DNA from: Mucilaginibacter sp.
Lineage (GTDB): Bacteria > Bacteroidota > Bacteroidia > Sphingobacteriales > Sphingobacteriaceae
NCBI GenBank assembly: GCA_025352225.1
Contig: JANXTT010000156.1
Span: 38,705-102,704 of the forward strand
Direction: 5' to 3'
Length of the DNA: 64,000 nt
Translations under genes and position numbers: made by a program
The notes under the pieces: model-generated
Told to the model about the DNA's origin: nothing
The model's database searches: none
What the model saw: only the letters and a program-made list of their open reading frames with translations
Shown here: piece after piece, positions 62,655 to 64,000 of the stretch
Position numbering within the stretch: the first letter of the stretch is position 1
How the letters are laid out: the number at the start of each line of letters is the position of its first letter

Positions 62655-62993
62655 CTAGTAGTAAAAGCCAACAAGCGCACCTACAACCGAAAGCACATAA
62701 TCTAAGGTGGTACGTCTGCGGAGCTCTTTTTTCCGTGCCGCCGCACGGAAAGCTTTTACATAAACAGAATCTTTTAACAAGCTGGTATCCGATGTATAAC
62801 GCCGGTTGGGTTTAAAAAAATCCGAACTATAATTATCCTTATCCTTTCTGAATAATTTCCGCTCGGCAGCGTTCAATTTGCAGGCCCTGCCCTCTTTTCG
62901 AGCAATTTTTATGATGGCATCGCGGTGGGTAGTTTGCGCCTGCAACCCCGATGTACCAAACAAAGCGAATAAAAGGATCAGTATGTTTTTCAT
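62655..62993 (-). CDS. Small exported protein, trio family copy 2
   Basis: From ATG 62993 (112 residues) the protein has signal end SGLQAQ, then HRDAIIKIARKEG, FRKDKDNYSSDFFKPN, SDTSLLKDSVYVKAFRAAARKK and a hydrophobic C-terminal tail (LDYVLSVVGALVGFYY). It starts 14 bases after copy 3 ends, so these two are probably one transcript. Confidence 0.68.
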   Translation of the reverse strand: MKNILILLFALFGTSGLQAQTTHRDAIIKIARKEGRACKLNAAERKLFRKDKDNYSSDFFKPNRRYTSDTSLLKDSVYVKAFRAAARKKELRRRTTLDYVLSVVGALVGFYY

Positions 62994-63007
62994 AACCGTA
63001 AGATATA

Positions 63008-63403
63008 TTAGTTGGTCCACTTAGAACCGTGAGCCCAAGAATAATAAATTGCTGCAAAGAAGCCTACAAATAATGCTGCGCCGCCCAAACCTAAAAACAC
63101 ATCATCCCTTGTTCTATGCCGGTTAATGGCCTTTTTGTAGGCCGCCAGGCGGAAAGCAGTTACATAAACAGAATCTTTTAAAAAGCTCGTATCCGACGCT
63201 AGAGCCAGGTTGGGTTTAAAAAGGTCCGAACTATAATTGTCTTTATCCTTTTTGAATATTTTATACTCGCCCGCGTTCAGCCTGCGGGCCTTACCATCTT
63301 TTTTGACAATTTTAATAAGCACATCGCGGTGCGGTGTTTGCGCCAGCAACCCCGATGTACCAAACAATGCACATAAAAAGATCAGTATCAATGAGTTTTT
63401 CAT
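63008..63403 (-). CDS. Small exported protein, trio family copy 3
   Basis: A 131-residue first member of the trio on the minus strand. The signal ends SGLLAQ. The core has HRDVLIKIVKKDG, FKKDKDNYSSDLFKPN and SDTSFLKDSVYVTAFRLAAYKKA. A longer C-terminal hydrophobic helix follows (VFLGLGGAALFVGFFAAIYY), ending in WAHGSKWTN. The tail could anchor the protein in the inner membrane, giving a periplasmic head. Confidence 0.68.
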   Translation of the reverse strand: MKNSLILIFLCALFGTSGLLAQTPHRDVLIKIVKKDGKARRLNAGEYKIFKKDKDNYSSDLFKPNLALASDTSFLKDSVYVTAFRLAAYKKAINRHRTRDDVFLGLGGAALFVGFFAAIYYSWAHGSKWTN

Positions 63404-63549
63404 AATTGAAAGATAACTAATCTTTTTAATACTTTTACAATAACAAGCCCATGCAGCATTTTAGGGCAGCAATTTTAAACCATCAAAAAAATATTTTTCA
63501 AAACTGTAGCGTTATGCCATAACTTAACGTAATCATCAATAAAAAACAC

Positions 63550-63885
63550 ATGAGCGCTTTAAATTTAAAATTTGCGGCAGCCACGATACTCGTTTTTATA
63601 ATGATAAGCGGCTGTAAAAAAGATAAACAAGAGGCTTACCAAAGTACAGGGCATATTACTGGGTACGATATGCGGATGTGTGCCATGTGCGGTGGGTATT
63701 TTATCACAATTGACAGTAACGATACAACCAGCCCACCCATATCCTATTTAATATCTAACGATTTGCCACAACTTGGTTTTAACAATGATACCAAATTCCC
63801 CGTATCGGTAAGTTTGAACTGGCAACCCGACACTCAGCGCGGCGGGTATCCACATATTATAGTTACAAAAATAAAAGTTAACTGA
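63550..63885 (+). CDS. Small lipoprotein with a CxxC motif
   Basis: A 111-residue lipoprotein with lipobox MISGC followed by KKDK. The mature part begins STGHITGYDMRMCAMCGGYFITID, where MCAMCGGY is a conserved-looking block that could bind a metal. A PVSVSLNWQPD segment follows. No function can be given. It stands alone, divergent from the trio. Confidence 0.68.
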   Translation: MSALNLKFAAATILVFIMISGCKKDKQEAYQSTGHITGYDMRMCAMCGGYFITIDSNDTTSPPISYLISNDLPQLGFNNDTKFPVSVSLNWQPDTQRGGYPHIIVTKIKVN

Positions 63886-63900
63886 GCTAAACCGCCAAAA

Positions 63901-64000
63901 AAAGTTGCGGGTTGCGGGTTGCGAGTTAGAGTTGTGAGTTGCTTTGGTTTTTTACTTTTAAAAAAGGTCTGTCATGCTGAGCCCGTCGAAGCATGGTGTG
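63901..64000. repeat. Heptamer fragment and start of a REP-like element
   Basis: GTTGCGG units at 63904-63945 followed by TGTCATGCTGAGCCCGTCG from 63970. It has the same left arm as the elements at 38661 and 39074 and is cut by the window end. Confidence 0.75.

Overview
The window reads as a chromosomal segment of a Bacteroidota bacterium, most likely Sphingobacteriaceae (Mucilaginibacter/Pedobacter type). This is inferred from weak or absent Shine-Dalgarno sites, promoters of the TTG / TAnnTTTG class, many short 'CKKDK'-type lipoproteins, an Nramp-Usp fusion transporter and dispersed REP-like repeats. No rRNA or tRNA gene was recognised.

Bases 1-21170 (+ strand) are one long, A/T-rich surface-polysaccharide locus. 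It starts inside a nonulosonic (sialic/legionaminic-type) acid pathway: acetyltransferase, NeuB, NeuC, a CBS-nucleotidyltransferase like PtmE, NeuA, then an SDR, three Gfo/Idh-type oxidoreductases and an SGNH esterase. After a decayed IS1595 transposase come Wzx flippase, Wzy polymerase, a glycosyltransferase-like protein, an amidotransferase/HisH/HisF trio that probably adds an amidino group, the UDP-L-FucNAc genes (FnlA, cupin, FnlB, FnlC) and a GT4 glycosyltransferase. Facing it on the minus strand (21.7-29.1 kb) are a six-SLBB Wza-like export protein, a UDP-HexNAc dehydrogenase, and an LPS-core group (hldA, gmhA, kdsD, kdsA).

Bases 29.5-38.5 kb hold ordinary cellular genes: a CarboxypepD_reg protein, an M16 peptidase pair, a Usp protein, cystathionine beta-synthase, Lrp, and an mntR-mntH pair with a palindromic operator. 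Bases 38.5-43 kb are repeat-rich, with a GIY-YIG protein, a PAS-HisKA protein lacking an ATPase domain, and small exported or membrane proteins.

Bases 43-47.2 kb look like a phage-type control and replication module: an S24-type repressor diverging from a small gene across a three-box operator, then small ORFs, then a replication-initiator-like gene carrying 11-bp DNA iterons inside its coding sequence. A phage terminase large subunit sits alone at 60 kb, and its first ~60 codons are made of the heptanucleotide repeat found between genes elsewhere.

Bases 47-63.9 kb are accessory: lipoproteins, thioredoxin, a serine beta-lactamase-like hydrolase, and several tandem families of small exported proteins. 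The most striking is a six-gene array (55.3-59.8 kb) carrying eight copies of an unrecognised ~160-residue domain with an invariant CDC motif. Two subtypes (a and b) occur both as neighbouring separate genes and as fused a-b proteins. A second tandem trio of exported proteins lies at 62.2-63.4 kb.
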